Assembly (NCBI RefSeq): GCF_003097355.1
Contig: NZ_PYUI01000021.1
Location: 1 to 64,000 of the forward strand
Length of the DNA: 64,000 nucleotides
Direction of reading: 5' to 3'
From: Arthrobacter sp. H-02-3
GTDB taxonomy: Bacteria > Actinomycetota > Actinomycetes > Actinomycetales > Micrococcaceae
Positions 33,028 to 41,119 of the stretch are shown in pieces (the stretch's first letter is position 1; the number at the start of each line of letters is the position of its first letter). A model generated the notes under the pieces. That model saw nothing but the letters and a program-made list of their open reading frames with translations. It was not told where the DNA came from and searched no databases. The position numbers and the translations under genes were made by a program.

Positions 33028-34290
33028 ATGTCGTCCAGGATCGTCGTTGCCGGGGCGTCGATGGGCGGCCTCCGGGCCGCCGAACAGCTTCGCGCCGCAG
33101 GGTGGGAGGGGGAGATCGTCGTCGTCGGCGAGGAAGCCCACCCGCCGTACAACCGGCCGCCACTGTCCAAAGCGCTCCTCGCCGCGCCGGGCACGCCGGA
33201 GGAGGCTCTCGCCGCCGTGCAGTTCCGGCCCCGGGCCAGCGCCACCGGCATCGAATGGCGCCTGGGCACCGGGATTGTCGCGGCAGACCTCGCCGCCCGG
33301 ACCGTGACGCTGGGCAGCGGCGAAAGCATCAGCTATGACGGGCTCGTCATTGCCACAGGCCTTCGCCCGGCGCGGATCGTCGCGCCCGGGCCGCTGGGTG
33401 GCCGCCATGTGGTCCGCTCCCTCGAGGACACTCTCGCCCTGCACAAAGAACTCGTGCCAGGGGCCCGCGTGCTGGTGGTGGGATCGGGCTTCATCGGCTG
33501 CGAAGTGGCCGCCACCGCCAGCGAGCTCGGCTGCAGCACGGTCCTGGTGGAAGGCGCCAGCGGACCCATGGAACGCTCCCTGGGCAAGGAACTGGCCGAT
33601 GGCGTCCGCGGCTTCCTCAATGCCCGCGGCGTGGAGACTCATTCCGGGGCGCGCGTCACGGAATTCCTCACCAAGGAGAACGGCAACGACGCCGGCACGT
33701 GCGGCGGAGTTGTCCTCAGCGACGGGACGCGCCTGGCGGCCGACGTCGTGGTGGAGGCCGTGGGCTCCCACCCGAACACCGAGTGGCTGCAGGGAAACGG
33801 CCTGGACCTCAGCGACGGGGTGCTCTGCGACGAACATCTTCGCGTCGTGAACGCAGGACCCGTGGTGGCGGTGGGCGATGTTGCCCGCTTCCCGGACCTT
33901 CGCACGGGTGCCGGCGCCCGACGCGTGGAGCATTGGGCCATCCCGACGGACACCGCCAAGATCGCCGCCCCCGCGCTCCTGGCGTACCTCGCCGGCGAGG
34001 ACCCGCCAGCAGCCTCCGCCCCGCTGCCGTCTTTCTGGACTGACCTGTTCAAGATCCGTATCCAGGGTGTCGGCAGCCCGGCGCTCGCCGATTCCGTCGA
34101 GGTTTTCGAGGGCGACGCCTCCGCCCCGGAGGCGGGGGTCGCCGTCGGCTATTTCAGGGCGGGCCGCCTGATCGGAGCAGTCACCGCGGGCTTGCCGGCC
34201 GGCATCCAGCTGCGCTACCGCACTGCCGTGCTCAACCAAGAGCCGCCCGGCGCCCTTGCCGTGGCGCCCGGCGTAGCTTCCCGAACTTAA
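33028..34290 (+). CDS. FAD-dependent ferredoxin reductase
   Basis: A 420-residue flavoprotein of the rhodocoxin/putidaredoxin reductase type. The N-terminal FAD motif is IVVAGASMGGLRAAEQLR, followed by PYNRPPLSKALL. The NAD(P) motif is VLVVGSGFIGCEVAATASELG, VVAVGDVARFPDL is the FAD-ribityl motif, and the C-terminal domain starts PSFWTDLFKIRIQGVG. It transfers electrons from NAD(P)H to the adjacent ferredoxin and so to the P450. Slightly unusual: the first motif reads GASMGG rather than GAGxAG. Translationally close to the ferredoxin gene. Confidence 0.92.
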   Translation: MSSRIVVAGASMGGLRAAEQLRAAGWEGEIVVVGEEAHPPYNRPPLSKALLAAPGTPEEALAAVQFRPRASATGIEWRLGTGIVAADLAARTVTLGSGESISYDGLVIATGLRPARIVAPGPLGGRHVVRSLEDTLALHKELVPGARVLVVGSGFIGCEVAATASELGCSTVLVEGASGPMERSLGKELADGVRGFLNARGVETHSGARVTEFLTKENGNDAGTCGGVVLSDGTRLAADVVVEAVGSHPNTEWLQGNGLDLSDGVLCDEHLRVVNAGPVVAVGDVARFPDLRTGAGARRVEHWAIPTDTAKIAAPALLAYLAGEDPPAASAPLPSFWTDLFKIRIQGVGSPALADSVEVFEGDASAPEAGVAVGYFRAGRLIGAVTAGLPAGIQLRYRTAVLNQEPPGALAVAPGVASRT

Positions 34291-34316
34291 CAACCAACGA
34301 AAAGAGCTTGATCCAC

Positions 34317-35723
34317 ATGACTTTGGAAGCATTGACCACTGTTCACGATCTTCTTCAAGACCGCGGCGCGTTCGCCGAACACCAGGAGCGGAACCTGCGG
34401 GCCGAAACCGTGCGGGAGCTGGGCCGCAAGATCGAGGCGGCCGGCGTCGAGTACATCTACTACGCGCTGCCGACCCTTGGCTCCCGGATGGTGGCCAAGA
34501 TGGTGCCCGCAAACCATTTTCGCCGTAACCTCGAGAAAGGCATCTGTTTCCACCGGACGGCCCTTTCCGACCTGCAGACGGACCGCTACGGCGCGCTGAT
34601 CGGCGGCGGGGTCGAGGCCCACGAGTTCTGGGCGCTTCCGGAACCGGACACCTTTGTGGTGCTGCCGTGGGACACCAAGGTGGCGCGGATCTTCTGCACC
34701 GCCTACGAGCCGCCGCACCTGCCGGAAGTCGGTGGCCGGCCGCTCGCCATCGACAGCCGCGCGCTGCTCATCCGCGCCCACCAGGCCTTCACGTCCCGCA
34801 CCGGGTTTGAGGTCCGCTCCGGCACCGAGCCGGAGATGACCTGGGAGGGCCCGGGCATGGAAGTCGTCAAGAAGCCCGGTTCCAGCCCGGCCTACCAGGT
34901 GGAAAACCTCGAGCGTATGCGGCCCATCTACAAGCAGTTGGTCAGCTACGGCAAGGCCATGGGGCTGGACATGATCGAGGGGGACTACGAGGACGACGGC
35001 CAGCTCGAGCTGAACTGGATGTACGACCGCGTGGAAAACACCGCCGACCGCCTGGTGACCTACCGGCAGATCTGCAAGCAGGTGGCGAGGGAATTCGGCG
35101 TGACCGCCAGCTTCATGCCCAAGCCCTACAACGGCCAGATGGGCAACGGGTGCCACCACAACCTCAGCCTGTGGGCCGGCGACACCAACGTCATCGAGGA
35201 CCAGGGACGGGTGGAGCTGCACGTCACCGAGACCGCAAAGCACGCCATCGGAGGCCTGCTCGAACACGCCCCCGGTTCCATGGCCGTGATGGCCTCCACC
35301 GTCAACTCCTACAAGCGCTTCTGGGACGCCGGACAGTTCGCCCCGAGCCTGGCCAACTGGGGCCTGGACAGCCGCGCCTGCCTGGTCCGCATCTCCGCGA
35401 ACGGCCGGATGGAATACCGCGTTCCCGACGCCGCGGTCAACCCCTACCTGTCCCACACGCTGATCATCGCGGCCATGGAGGACGGACTGAACCGCAAGAT
35501 CAACCCCGGTCTGCCGGATGAGACCGGAGCCTCCAGCCAGGGACAGCTTCCGCTGACGCTGGGCGACGCCGTCGACGCCTTCACCCGGGACACTTACCTG
35601 ACCGGCCAACTGCCGGCCGACCTCGTGGGCATCTACACCAAACTCAAGCAAGAGGAGTGGGCCCGCTACTGCGGCGCCATCACCGAATGGGACCGCGAGA
35701 TGTACTGGGAGACGATCCCGTAA
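34317..35723 (+). CDS. Glutamine synthetase-like gamma-glutamyl-amine ligase (PuuA-like)
   Basis: A 468-residue GS-fold protein. Catalytic features include EPEMTWEG (first metal-binding Glu region), EGDYEDDGQLELNW, MGNGCHHNLSLW (metal/ATP His) and NGRMEYRVPDAAVNPYLSHTLI, the variant of the classic R-E-x-R-x-P-D motif. It lacks the usual GlnA adenylylation Tyr context, and the divergence plus operon context point to ATP-dependent gamma-glutamylation of an amine rather than ammonia assimilation. It sits after the P450 trio and before two class I hydrolases that could remove the glutamyl group, as PuuD does. The stop overlaps the next start by one base (TAATG). Confidence 0.87.
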   Translation: MTLEALTTVHDLLQDRGAFAEHQERNLRAETVRELGRKIEAAGVEYIYYALPTLGSRMVAKMVPANHFRRNLEKGICFHRTALSDLQTDRYGALIGGGVEAHEFWALPEPDTFVVLPWDTKVARIFCTAYEPPHLPEVGGRPLAIDSRALLIRAHQAFTSRTGFEVRSGTEPEMTWEGPGMEVVKKPGSSPAYQVENLERMRPIYKQLVSYGKAMGLDMIEGDYEDDGQLELNWMYDRVENTADRLVTYRQICKQVAREFGVTASFMPKPYNGQMGNGCHHNLSLWAGDTNVIEDQGRVELHVTETAKHAIGGLLEHAPGSMAVMASTVNSYKRFWDAGQFAPSLANWGLDSRACLVRISANGRMEYRVPDAAVNPYLSHTLIIAAMEDGLNRKINPGLPDETGASSQGQLPLTLGDAVDAFTRDTYLTGQLPADLVGIYTKLKQEEWARYCGAITEWDREMYWETIP

Positions 35724-36451
35724 TGAGCCTCCTGAAACTTGCTTGCATCGATTCGAAGGCACTGCCGCTGTTTGATCTGAAGGACGACGCCGGGCGCCGG
35801 CGCGGCTACGAGCCGGAGGCCGCGGAGCTGGTGGTGTCTGCGATGGGCCACGAGATTGAATGGACGTTCCTGGCCTGGGACGACATGCTGCCGGCCGTAC
35901 GCGATGGACTGGTCGATGCCGTCTGGTGCGGCCAGGGCATCATTCCGGAACGGAAAGTCGTGGTGGCCTTCACCGATCCCTACGCCATCTTCGATGAGAC
36001 CGTGCTGGTGCGCAAGGGCGATCCCGCGCGGGCGCCGGAGGACCTGGCCGGCTACCGCGTGGCCGCGATCGAGGGCAGCGCCAACATGAAGCTCGCCGTG
36101 ACGCTCCCGGATGCAGTTCCCGTCGCGTTCACCGGCGAGGACGTCTTCGGCGACATGCTCGCAGCGCTGCGGAACGGCGACGTCGACGCCATGGTGGATG
36201 ACGACGTCGTCACCGTCCCGTTGGGGGAGGAACCGGAGTACGACGTCGCCTTTACCGTGGCCACCCGCAACCGCTGGGGCATCGGCGTCGCCTATTCAAA
36301 CCCCGGGCTGCTGGACGAGTTCAACCGTGCGCTCCGCGACGTGATCGCCGACGGCCGGCTGGAGGAGATCTGGACCAAGTGGATGCCGCACCTGGACTTT
36401 CCGCTGGCGTCCGCGGCCCAAGCTTCAGCGAGCCGGCAGGTGCCGGCATGA
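35723..36451 (+). CDS. SBP_bac_3-type amino-acid-binding domain protein without signal peptide
   Basis: A 242-residue protein with the fold of family 3 periplasmic solute-binding proteins: LKLACIDSKALPLFDLKDDAGRRRGYEPEAAELV, WDDMLPAVRDGLVDAVWCGQGIIPER, FTDPYAIFDETVLVRKGD, and the end GRLEEIWTKWMP. No signal peptide or lipobox precedes the domain, and no ABC permease or ATPase is nearby, so it should stay in the cytoplasm. The start codon overlaps the GS-like stop (TAATG) and its stop overlaps the next start (ATGA), so it is tightly coupled to the gamma-glutamyl genes. It may be a ligand-binding carrier, a sensor or an enzyme in the pathway; unknown. Confidence 0.82.
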   Translation: MSLLKLACIDSKALPLFDLKDDAGRRRGYEPEAAELVVSAMGHEIEWTFLAWDDMLPAVRDGLVDAVWCGQGIIPERKVVVAFTDPYAIFDETVLVRKGDPARAPEDLAGYRVAAIEGSANMKLAVTLPDAVPVAFTGEDVFGDMLAALRNGDVDAMVDDDVVTVPLGEEPEYDVAFTVATRNRWGIGVAYSNPGLLDEFNRALRDVIADGRLEEIWTKWMPHLDFPLASAAQASASRQVPA

Positions 36452-37209
36452 GCCGGCCCCTCATCGGTGTCCCGGGGATGTGGTCCGACTCTGTCCACGG
36501 GCTGCGCTTCGCGGGCGCCGCTGTCGCCGTCGCCGTGCTGGAAGCGATCGACCGTGCCGGGGGAGAGCCTGTCATCATCTTCCCGGGCAGCTCCCAGGAC
36601 ACACGGGACCTGCTGGGCCGCTTCGACGCGGTGCTCGTTCCCGGAGGATCGGACATCGATCCGGCACGGTACGGCCAGGAACCGGATGCCAACCATGCGC
36701 CCGCGGACTACGCCGGCCAGGACGAGTTCGAGGCCGGCGTCATCAGCGCATGTCTGGACTCCGGAGTTCCCCTGCTGGCCATCTGCCGAGGCATGCAGCT
36801 ACTCAATGTCACCTTGGGAGGCAGCCTGGTCCAACACTTGGAGGGCAGCCGGGTCGGACACCGCGGCGAGCTCCACGACGTCGCCGTCGCCGAGGGCTCC
36901 CTGCTGCACGGGGTGACGGGGGAGCGGAGCATTGTTGTCTCGTCCTATCACCACCAGGCCGTTGGCCAGCTCGGCAGCGGGCTCCGCGTCACAGCCAGCG
37001 CCGCCGACGGCGTGGTGGAGGCCCTGGAAGTACCGGGATCGGCGGTGCTGGCGGTGCAGTGGCATCCGGAGGACGACGCCGGGGCCCGGCTCAGCGATCA
37101 GCTCCTGTTTGAGTGGCTGGTGGCCGAGGCCGACCAGCGGCGCGCCGGACGGCGCCAGCCTGCGGTGAACCACCACCCCGAACCAGCCAGCGCGGGAGCC
37201 CTACTCTGA
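36448..37209 (+). CDS. Gamma-glutamyl hydrolase, class I glutamine amidotransferase (peptidase C26, PuuD-like), copy 1
   Basis: A 253-residue enzyme with PLIGVPGMW at the N-terminus, VLVPGGSDIDPARYG, the nucleophile elbow LLAICRGMQLLNV (Cys), SSYHHQAVG, and VQWHPEDD with the catalytic His and Glu. PuuD-type enzymes release glutamate from gamma-glutamyl-GABA or related amides. Start overlaps the previous stop by four bases (ATGA), and its stop TGA shares a base with the next ATG. The second hydrolase next door shares only moderate similarity, so the two may act on different intermediates. Confidence 0.88.
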   Translation: MSRPLIGVPGMWSDSVHGLRFAGAAVAVAVLEAIDRAGGEPVIIFPGSSQDTRDLLGRFDAVLVPGGSDIDPARYGQEPDANHAPADYAGQDEFEAGVISACLDSGVPLLAICRGMQLLNVTLGGSLVQHLEGSRVGHRGELHDVAVAEGSLLHGVTGERSIVVSSYHHQAVGQLGSGLRVTASAADGVVEALEVPGSAVLAVQWHPEDDAGARLSDQLLFEWLVAEADQRRAGRRQPAVNHHPEPASAGALL

Positions 37210-38081
37210 TGGCCGCCGAGGATAGGGGACACCTGCGGGTTGATCCCAGGGCAGTGGTGCCGGCCGGTTTCGACGGCCTTCCCGACGACGCGCCGGAGGT
37301 GGCCGTCGTCGTCTCGCTGACGTTTCCCGGGATGGGGGCTGAAAGCCAGCGGTTGATGGAGGACTTCACGAGGGGTGCTTTTCAGGAACTGCTCGAGGTC
37401 GGAGCCCGCGCGGTGCTGGTGGACAGCGCCGCTGCTCAGCTTCCGCCGCCGGAGATCGTTGCGAACGCGGACGCCGTGTTGTTTCTGGGCGGCGGGGATG
37501 TCGATGCAACGCTCTACGGGCACGAGGGGCCGGTGCCCAACTCCTACGGGGTGGACAGCCGGGCAGATCACTATTGCCTCGACCTCATCCACCAGACACT
37601 GGCTGCCGATCAGCCACTGCTGGCCATCTGCCGCGGCTCCCAGCTGCTCAACGTTGCCTGCGGCGGGACACTCATCCCCGATTTGGTTCCTTCGGACCTG
37701 CACAAGGGCGGTCCCGGGCAGCCCCTCTTCCTTGACGAGGAGGTCACGCTCCAGCCGGCCTCCAAGGTTGCCGCGATCTTTGGCCGGAACAGGCTGGTTG
37801 TCCGATCAGGCCACCATCAGGCCGTGGGCGAAGTGGCTCCGGCACTCAGGGTCGCGGCGCTCGCCCACGACGGCGTGGTGGAGGGAACCGAGCATCCCGG
37901 CAAGACGTGGGTTGTGGGTGTGCAGTGGCACCCGGAAGACCCGGCCGCTTCGGCCGTGGACCGGCGGGCGCTCTTCACCGAGTTCGTGGCCCAGGCCGTT
38001 CAGCGCCGCCGGCTGGGGCTGGACCCCGCGGAGGGGCTGGAGGCCGCGGAGGGGCTGGAGGCCTCTTTCAGCGTTTCCTGA
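37209..38081 (+). CDS. Gamma-glutamyl hydrolase, class I glutamine amidotransferase (peptidase C26, PuuD-like), copy 2
   Basis: A 290-residue relative of the preceding enzyme with an N-terminal extension of about 30 residues. It has FLGGGDVDATLYG, LLAICRGSQLLNVACGG (Cys nucleophile), SGHHQAVGE and VQWHPEDPAASA (His-Glu). The start overlaps the previous stop by one base (TGATG). The C-terminus contains a short duplicated AEGLEA segment. It is the last gene of the operon and is followed by a strong terminator. Reaction assigned by family and context. Confidence 0.88.
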   Translation: MAAEDRGHLRVDPRAVVPAGFDGLPDDAPEVAVVVSLTFPGMGAESQRLMEDFTRGAFQELLEVGARAVLVDSAAAQLPPPEIVANADAVLFLGGGDVDATLYGHEGPVPNSYGVDSRADHYCLDLIHQTLAADQPLLAICRGSQLLNVACGGTLIPDLVPSDLHKGGPGQPLFLDEEVTLQPASKVAAIFGRNRLVVRSGHHQAVGEVAPALRVAALAHDGVVEGTEHPGKTWVVGVQWHPEDPAASAVDRRALFTEFVAQAVQRRRLGLDPAEGLEAAEGLEASFSVS

Positions 38082-38091
38082 TAAAACCGGT

Positions 38092-38132
38092 GCGTCCGGA
38101 GCGGCCAGCAGCCGCTCCGGACGCGCCTTTTT
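38092..38132. terminator. Rho-independent terminator
   Basis: A perfect 13-bp stem (GCGTCCGGAGCGG at 38092-38104 with 38112-38124), a 7-base loop and a following T-rich tract (from 38128). It ends the P450/gamma-glutamyl operon and also stands at the 3' end of the opposing Cache-domain gene. Confidence 0.9.
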
Positions 38133-38833
38133 CATTTTTGGCAGAGCAGGGACAGGCCCAAGTGCGGCACGTTGAGGTCAAGGCGGAGCTCGCCGGCCGA
38201 ATCCGGCTTGACGCGTTCACCCACCAGATACTTGCCGGAGTTGCCGACAATTACCCGGCCGCTGGCATTCACGACGGCAGCGTCACCGGGGATGGAGCGG
38301 AGAATCGGCATGAACGCCGTCTCCAGTTCCTGGACCTTGATGTCGCAACCTGCCACACCCATGAAGCGACCGCCCACGAAGAACGGGTTGGTGTGCGTCA
38401 GGATGTAGTCGTCGGCGCCGAGGTAGTCCAAATACGGGCCCCAGAGCGTCTGCTGCCCAGTGGCAGCCGCCGTCGTGAAGAACGGGAGCTTCTCGTAATC
38501 GTAAAAGCGCTCGCCGCCGGGCGCGAGGTCAAACTCCAGCTTCTCGACGACGCCGGGTTTGGTCCGGGACCACCATTCAAGAACACCCTGCTGTTTTTCA
38601 ATGACCGCGGAGGAGAAGATTGCCCCTGCGCCGACGGCAAACGGGTGCCCCGCGAGGAACTCCCTGGAGAGCTGTTCCAAACCCAGGAGCGAGTCCTGGT
38701 CTACCTTGTCCCGGCCGCCAAGGTTCCGGGCGAGCAGCTCGGTGACGTCGCCTGTGAAAGCGGTGACGTCGGATGCCACGGTGTTCATCCAGCGTGAAAG
38801 GGCGTCGGCGGCCTCGACCGGTTGGGGTGTCAT
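38132..38833 (-). CDS. Cache/PDC sensor-domain protein, soluble
   Basis: A 233-residue protein. An N-terminal helical stretch (SRWMNTVASDVTAFTGDVTELL) precedes a Cache-like core: FAVGAGAIFSSAVIEK, GVLEWWSR, then WGPYLDYLGADDYILTHTNPFFVGGRFMGVAGCDIKV, and GDAAVVNASGRVIVGN. PDC/Cache folds bind small ligands such as amino acids or carboxylates. No transmembrane segment flanks the domain, so it is predicted to be cytosolic. Its ATG overlaps the stop of the GntR gene (ATGA), with AGGAGGG upstream, indicating translational coupling to the regulator. It may sense an intermediate of the adjacent amine pathway (inference). Confidence 0.72.
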   Translation of the reverse strand: MTPQPVEAADALSRWMNTVASDVTAFTGDVTELLARNLGGRDKVDQDSLLGLEQLSREFLAGHPFAVGAGAIFSSAVIEKQQGVLEWWSRTKPGVVEKLEFDLAPGGERFYDYEKLPFFTTAAATGQQTLWGPYLDYLGADDYILTHTNPFFVGGRFMGVAGCDIKVQELETAFMPILRSIPGDAAVVNASGRVIVGNSGKYLVGERVKPDSAGELRLDLNVPHLGLSLLCQK

Positions 38834-39591
38834 TTGCCCTCCTGCTTTTCTTCGGCGTAGCCGAGGGTCAATTTGGTATCGATCAGATGGTGGACATTGC
38901 GTCGAATGTGGTCCAGGGCCAGTTGCTGTGCTTCGCTCGACCGGTCCTCCGCGATGGCTCGAACCAGGGCGAGGTGTTCGGCCGCGGCACGTTCCGGATC
39001 GAATTTCGTCGCCAGCGGTGCCCACAGGAGGTGGCCGGTTTCGGCCTGCAGCCGGATCTCCGCATTGGTGAGGCGGGGAGATTGGGCCGTGACGGCCACT
39101 TCGATATGGAAGCGGCTGTCCGCCCGGGCGCAGACTTCAGGAGACGGGGCAAGTGCCGTACCTCTCGCCAGGTCCTGGAGCCGCTCGATGTCATGGGCTT
39201 CTGCCCGTTCGCAGGCCAGGCGCGCTGCGGCCGCGGCGATGGCGGAATGTTCGTCGCCGATGTCGCGGATTTCCGCGATCGACGTCGCCAGGAACCAGGC
39301 GCGCATCGCGCCGTCCGGCGTCGAGGGCTGTTTGACGATGAACGTTCCGCCGCTCCTGCCCCGGCGGGTCTCGACAATGCCCTGTTCCCGCAGGTCGGCC
39401 AACGCTTCCCGGAGGGTGGCGCCTGCGACGCCGAACATCTCGGAGAGGGCGGCCTCAGTGGGCAGGCGCTCGCCGACCTTGAGCATTCCCAGGGCGATGG
39501 CTTTGGTGATCCGGTTGACTATGGCGTCTGCGCGTTCGACTTCCGGCAGTGATCTGTAGATCTGCAGTTGGAAGGACGTGGGCGTTTCCAA
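38830..39591 (-). CDS. GntR-family transcriptional regulator (FadR/FCD subfamily)
   Basis: A 253-residue regulator. The N-terminal winged helix spans about residues 18-90: AIVNRITKAIALGMLKVGERLPTEAALSEMFGVAGATLREALADLREQGIVETRRGRSGGTFI in outline. The C-terminal FCD ligand domain (about 110-240) includes ADSRFHIEVAVTAQSPRL and AEHLALVRAIAEDRSSEAQQLALDHIRRN with the His and Asp positions that bind metal in this subfamily. It is divergent from the aldehyde dehydrogenase and convergent with the P450 operon, so it is the likely local regulator. It is translationally coupled to the Cache gene. Confidence 0.92.
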   Translation of the reverse strand: METPTSFQLQIYRSLPEVERADAIVNRITKAIALGMLKVGERLPTEAALSEMFGVAGATLREALADLREQGIVETRRGRSGGTFIVKQPSTPDGAMRAWFLATSIAEIRDIGDEHSAIAAAAARLACERAEAHDIERLQDLARGTALAPSPEVCARADSRFHIEVAVTAQSPRLTNAEIRLQAETGHLLWAPLATKFDPERAAAEHLALVRAIAEDRSSEAQQLALDHIRRNVHHLIDTKLTLGYAEEKQEGK

Positions 39592-39692
39592 GGTGTCTGC
39601 GCTCCACTGGTTGGTCGACGGGTTTCTTCATGTTAGCGGTCCCGGACGGAGCGGGTTGCGCTTCGCCGGAAACTGACATCATCCTAACAAAA

Positions 39693-39717
39693 AATAATCC
39701 TTCAATACTAGATTATT
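39693..39717. promoter_or_regulatory. Candidate GntR operator upstream of aldehyde dehydrogenase
   Basis: AATAATC and GATTATT form an inverted repeat separated by 11 bases in the A/T-rich 152-base spacer between the divergent regulator and dehydrogenase genes. The A/T-richness stands out in this high-GC genome and the spacing suits a dimeric regulator. Binding is inferred only. Confidence 0.45.
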
Positions 39718-39743
39718 TAGCGACTTTCCCGTACTTTGCTTCT

Positions 39744-41117
39744 ATGACCTACTACCGCACAATCAACCCGGCCACCGGCGAAGTCGTGGCCGAATTCCCC
39801 GCAGCCACCGCGGAAGAAATCTCCCAGGCCCTGGACTCTGCCCAGTCGGCATACCTTTCCTGGCGGCAGCTCGATTTGGCCGAACGCAGCCGCCTTCTGC
39901 GCAACGTGGCGTCGTTGTACCGGGAGCGGGCGCAGGAGCTTGCCCGGATCATCAGCGTCGAGATGGGCAAACCCGTGTCCCAGGGTGCCGGCGAGGTGGG
40001 GCTCGTGGCCGACATCTTTGACTACTACGCCAATGAAGGCCCTGGATTCATGGAGGATCAGCAGCTCACCGTGCGCGGAGGCGGCGAAGCCATTGTCCGT
40101 TCCGCGCCCGTGGGTGTACTTCTGGGGATTATGCCGTGGAATTACCCCTACTATCAGGTGGCGCGCTTTGCCGCTCCGAACCTGATGCTGGGCAATACGA
40201 TCGTGCTGAAGCATGCCCGGAACTGTCCGCAGTCGGCGCTTGCCATCCAGCAGATCTTCGACGACGCCGGACTGCCGGCCGGCGCGTATGTCAACGTCTT
40301 CGCCACCAATGGGCAAATCGCGGAAATCATTGCGGACCCCCGCGTGCAGGGCGTCTCCCTGACCGGCTCCGAGCGGGCAGGCTCCGCCGTTGCGGAGGTT
40401 GCCGGCCGTCACCTGAAGAAGTACGTCCTGGAACTCGGAGGTTCCGATCCATTCATTGTCCTCGACGGTGAAAACCTGGACGCGACGATCAAGGCCGCCG
40501 TGGGCGGGCGCATGAGCAACGCCGGGCAGGCCTGCACCGCATCCAAGCGCTTCATGGTGGTCGAGGACATCTACGACGCCTTCGTGGAGAAATTCACGGA
40601 CCGAATGGCCGCCATTAAACATGGAGATCCATTGGATTCGGCCACCAAATTCGGCCCGATTGCCTCGCAGCAAGCCGCCGCTGAACTGATCGAGCAGGTT
40701 CAGGATGCGGTCCAAAAGGGCGCCACCCTGCGTACCGGCGGAAGCCTTGTTGAGGGCGCCGGCTCGTTTATGAAGCCCACCGTGCTGACCGACGTCGTTC
40801 CGCAGATGCGCGCCTACCACGAGGAACTTTTCGGGCCCGTGGCGGTCATCTACAAGGTGAAGGACGCCGACGAGGCCATCGAGCTGGCCAACAGCTCGCC
40901 CTACGGCCTGGGCGGCTCTGTATTCAGCGCGGACATTGCCAGGGCCAAATCCGTGGCTGACCGGCTGGACACGGGCATGGTCTTCATCAACAGCACGGCC
41001 GACTCCCAGGAGGACCTGCCGTTCGGCGGGGTCAAACGTTCAGGCGTAGGGCGCGAACTGGCGCGCTCGGGAATGGAAGAGTTCGTCAACAAGAAACTGA
41101 TCCGCACGCCCGCATAA
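39744..41117 (+). CDS. Aldehyde dehydrogenase, succinate-semialdehyde dehydrogenase-like
   Basis: A 457-residue NAD(P)-dependent dehydrogenase. It begins MTYYRTINPATGEVVAEFPAA. IMPWNYPYYQVARFAAPNL binds cofactor, VSLTGSERAGSAVAEVA follows, the general base is in VLELGGSDPF, and the catalytic Cys is in NAGQACTASKRF. EELFGPVAVIYKVKD and DLPFGGVKRSGVGREL complete the fold. Length and the GQACTASKRF form match the short GabD/Sad-type enzymes acting on succinate or glutarate semialdehyde. This suits the last step after ring opening and deamination of a cyclic amine. The ATG at 39744 gives the family N-terminus but has no ribosome binding site; an upstream in-frame extension is not supported. Confidence 0.92.
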   Translation: MTYYRTINPATGEVVAEFPAATAEEISQALDSAQSAYLSWRQLDLAERSRLLRNVASLYRERAQELARIISVEMGKPVSQGAGEVGLVADIFDYYANEGPGFMEDQQLTVRGGGEAIVRSAPVGVLLGIMPWNYPYYQVARFAAPNLMLGNTIVLKHARNCPQSALAIQQIFDDAGLPAGAYVNVFATNGQIAEIIADPRVQGVSLTGSERAGSAVAEVAGRHLKKYVLELGGSDPFIVLDGENLDATIKAAVGGRMSNAGQACTASKRFMVVEDIYDAFVEKFTDRMAAIKHGDPLDSATKFGPIASQQAAAELIEQVQDAVQKGATLRTGGSLVEGAGSFMKPTVLTDVVPQMRAYHEELFGPVAVIYKVKDADEAIELANSSPYGLGGSVFSADIARAKSVADRLDTGMVFINSTADSQEDLPFGGVKRSGVGRELARSGMEEFVNKKLIRTPA

Positions 41118-41119
41118 CG

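Noticed and set aside
33022..34512. 496-codon leftward frame opposite the ferredoxin reductase
   Set aside because: No domain recognised; the rightward FAD and NAD motifs are clear.
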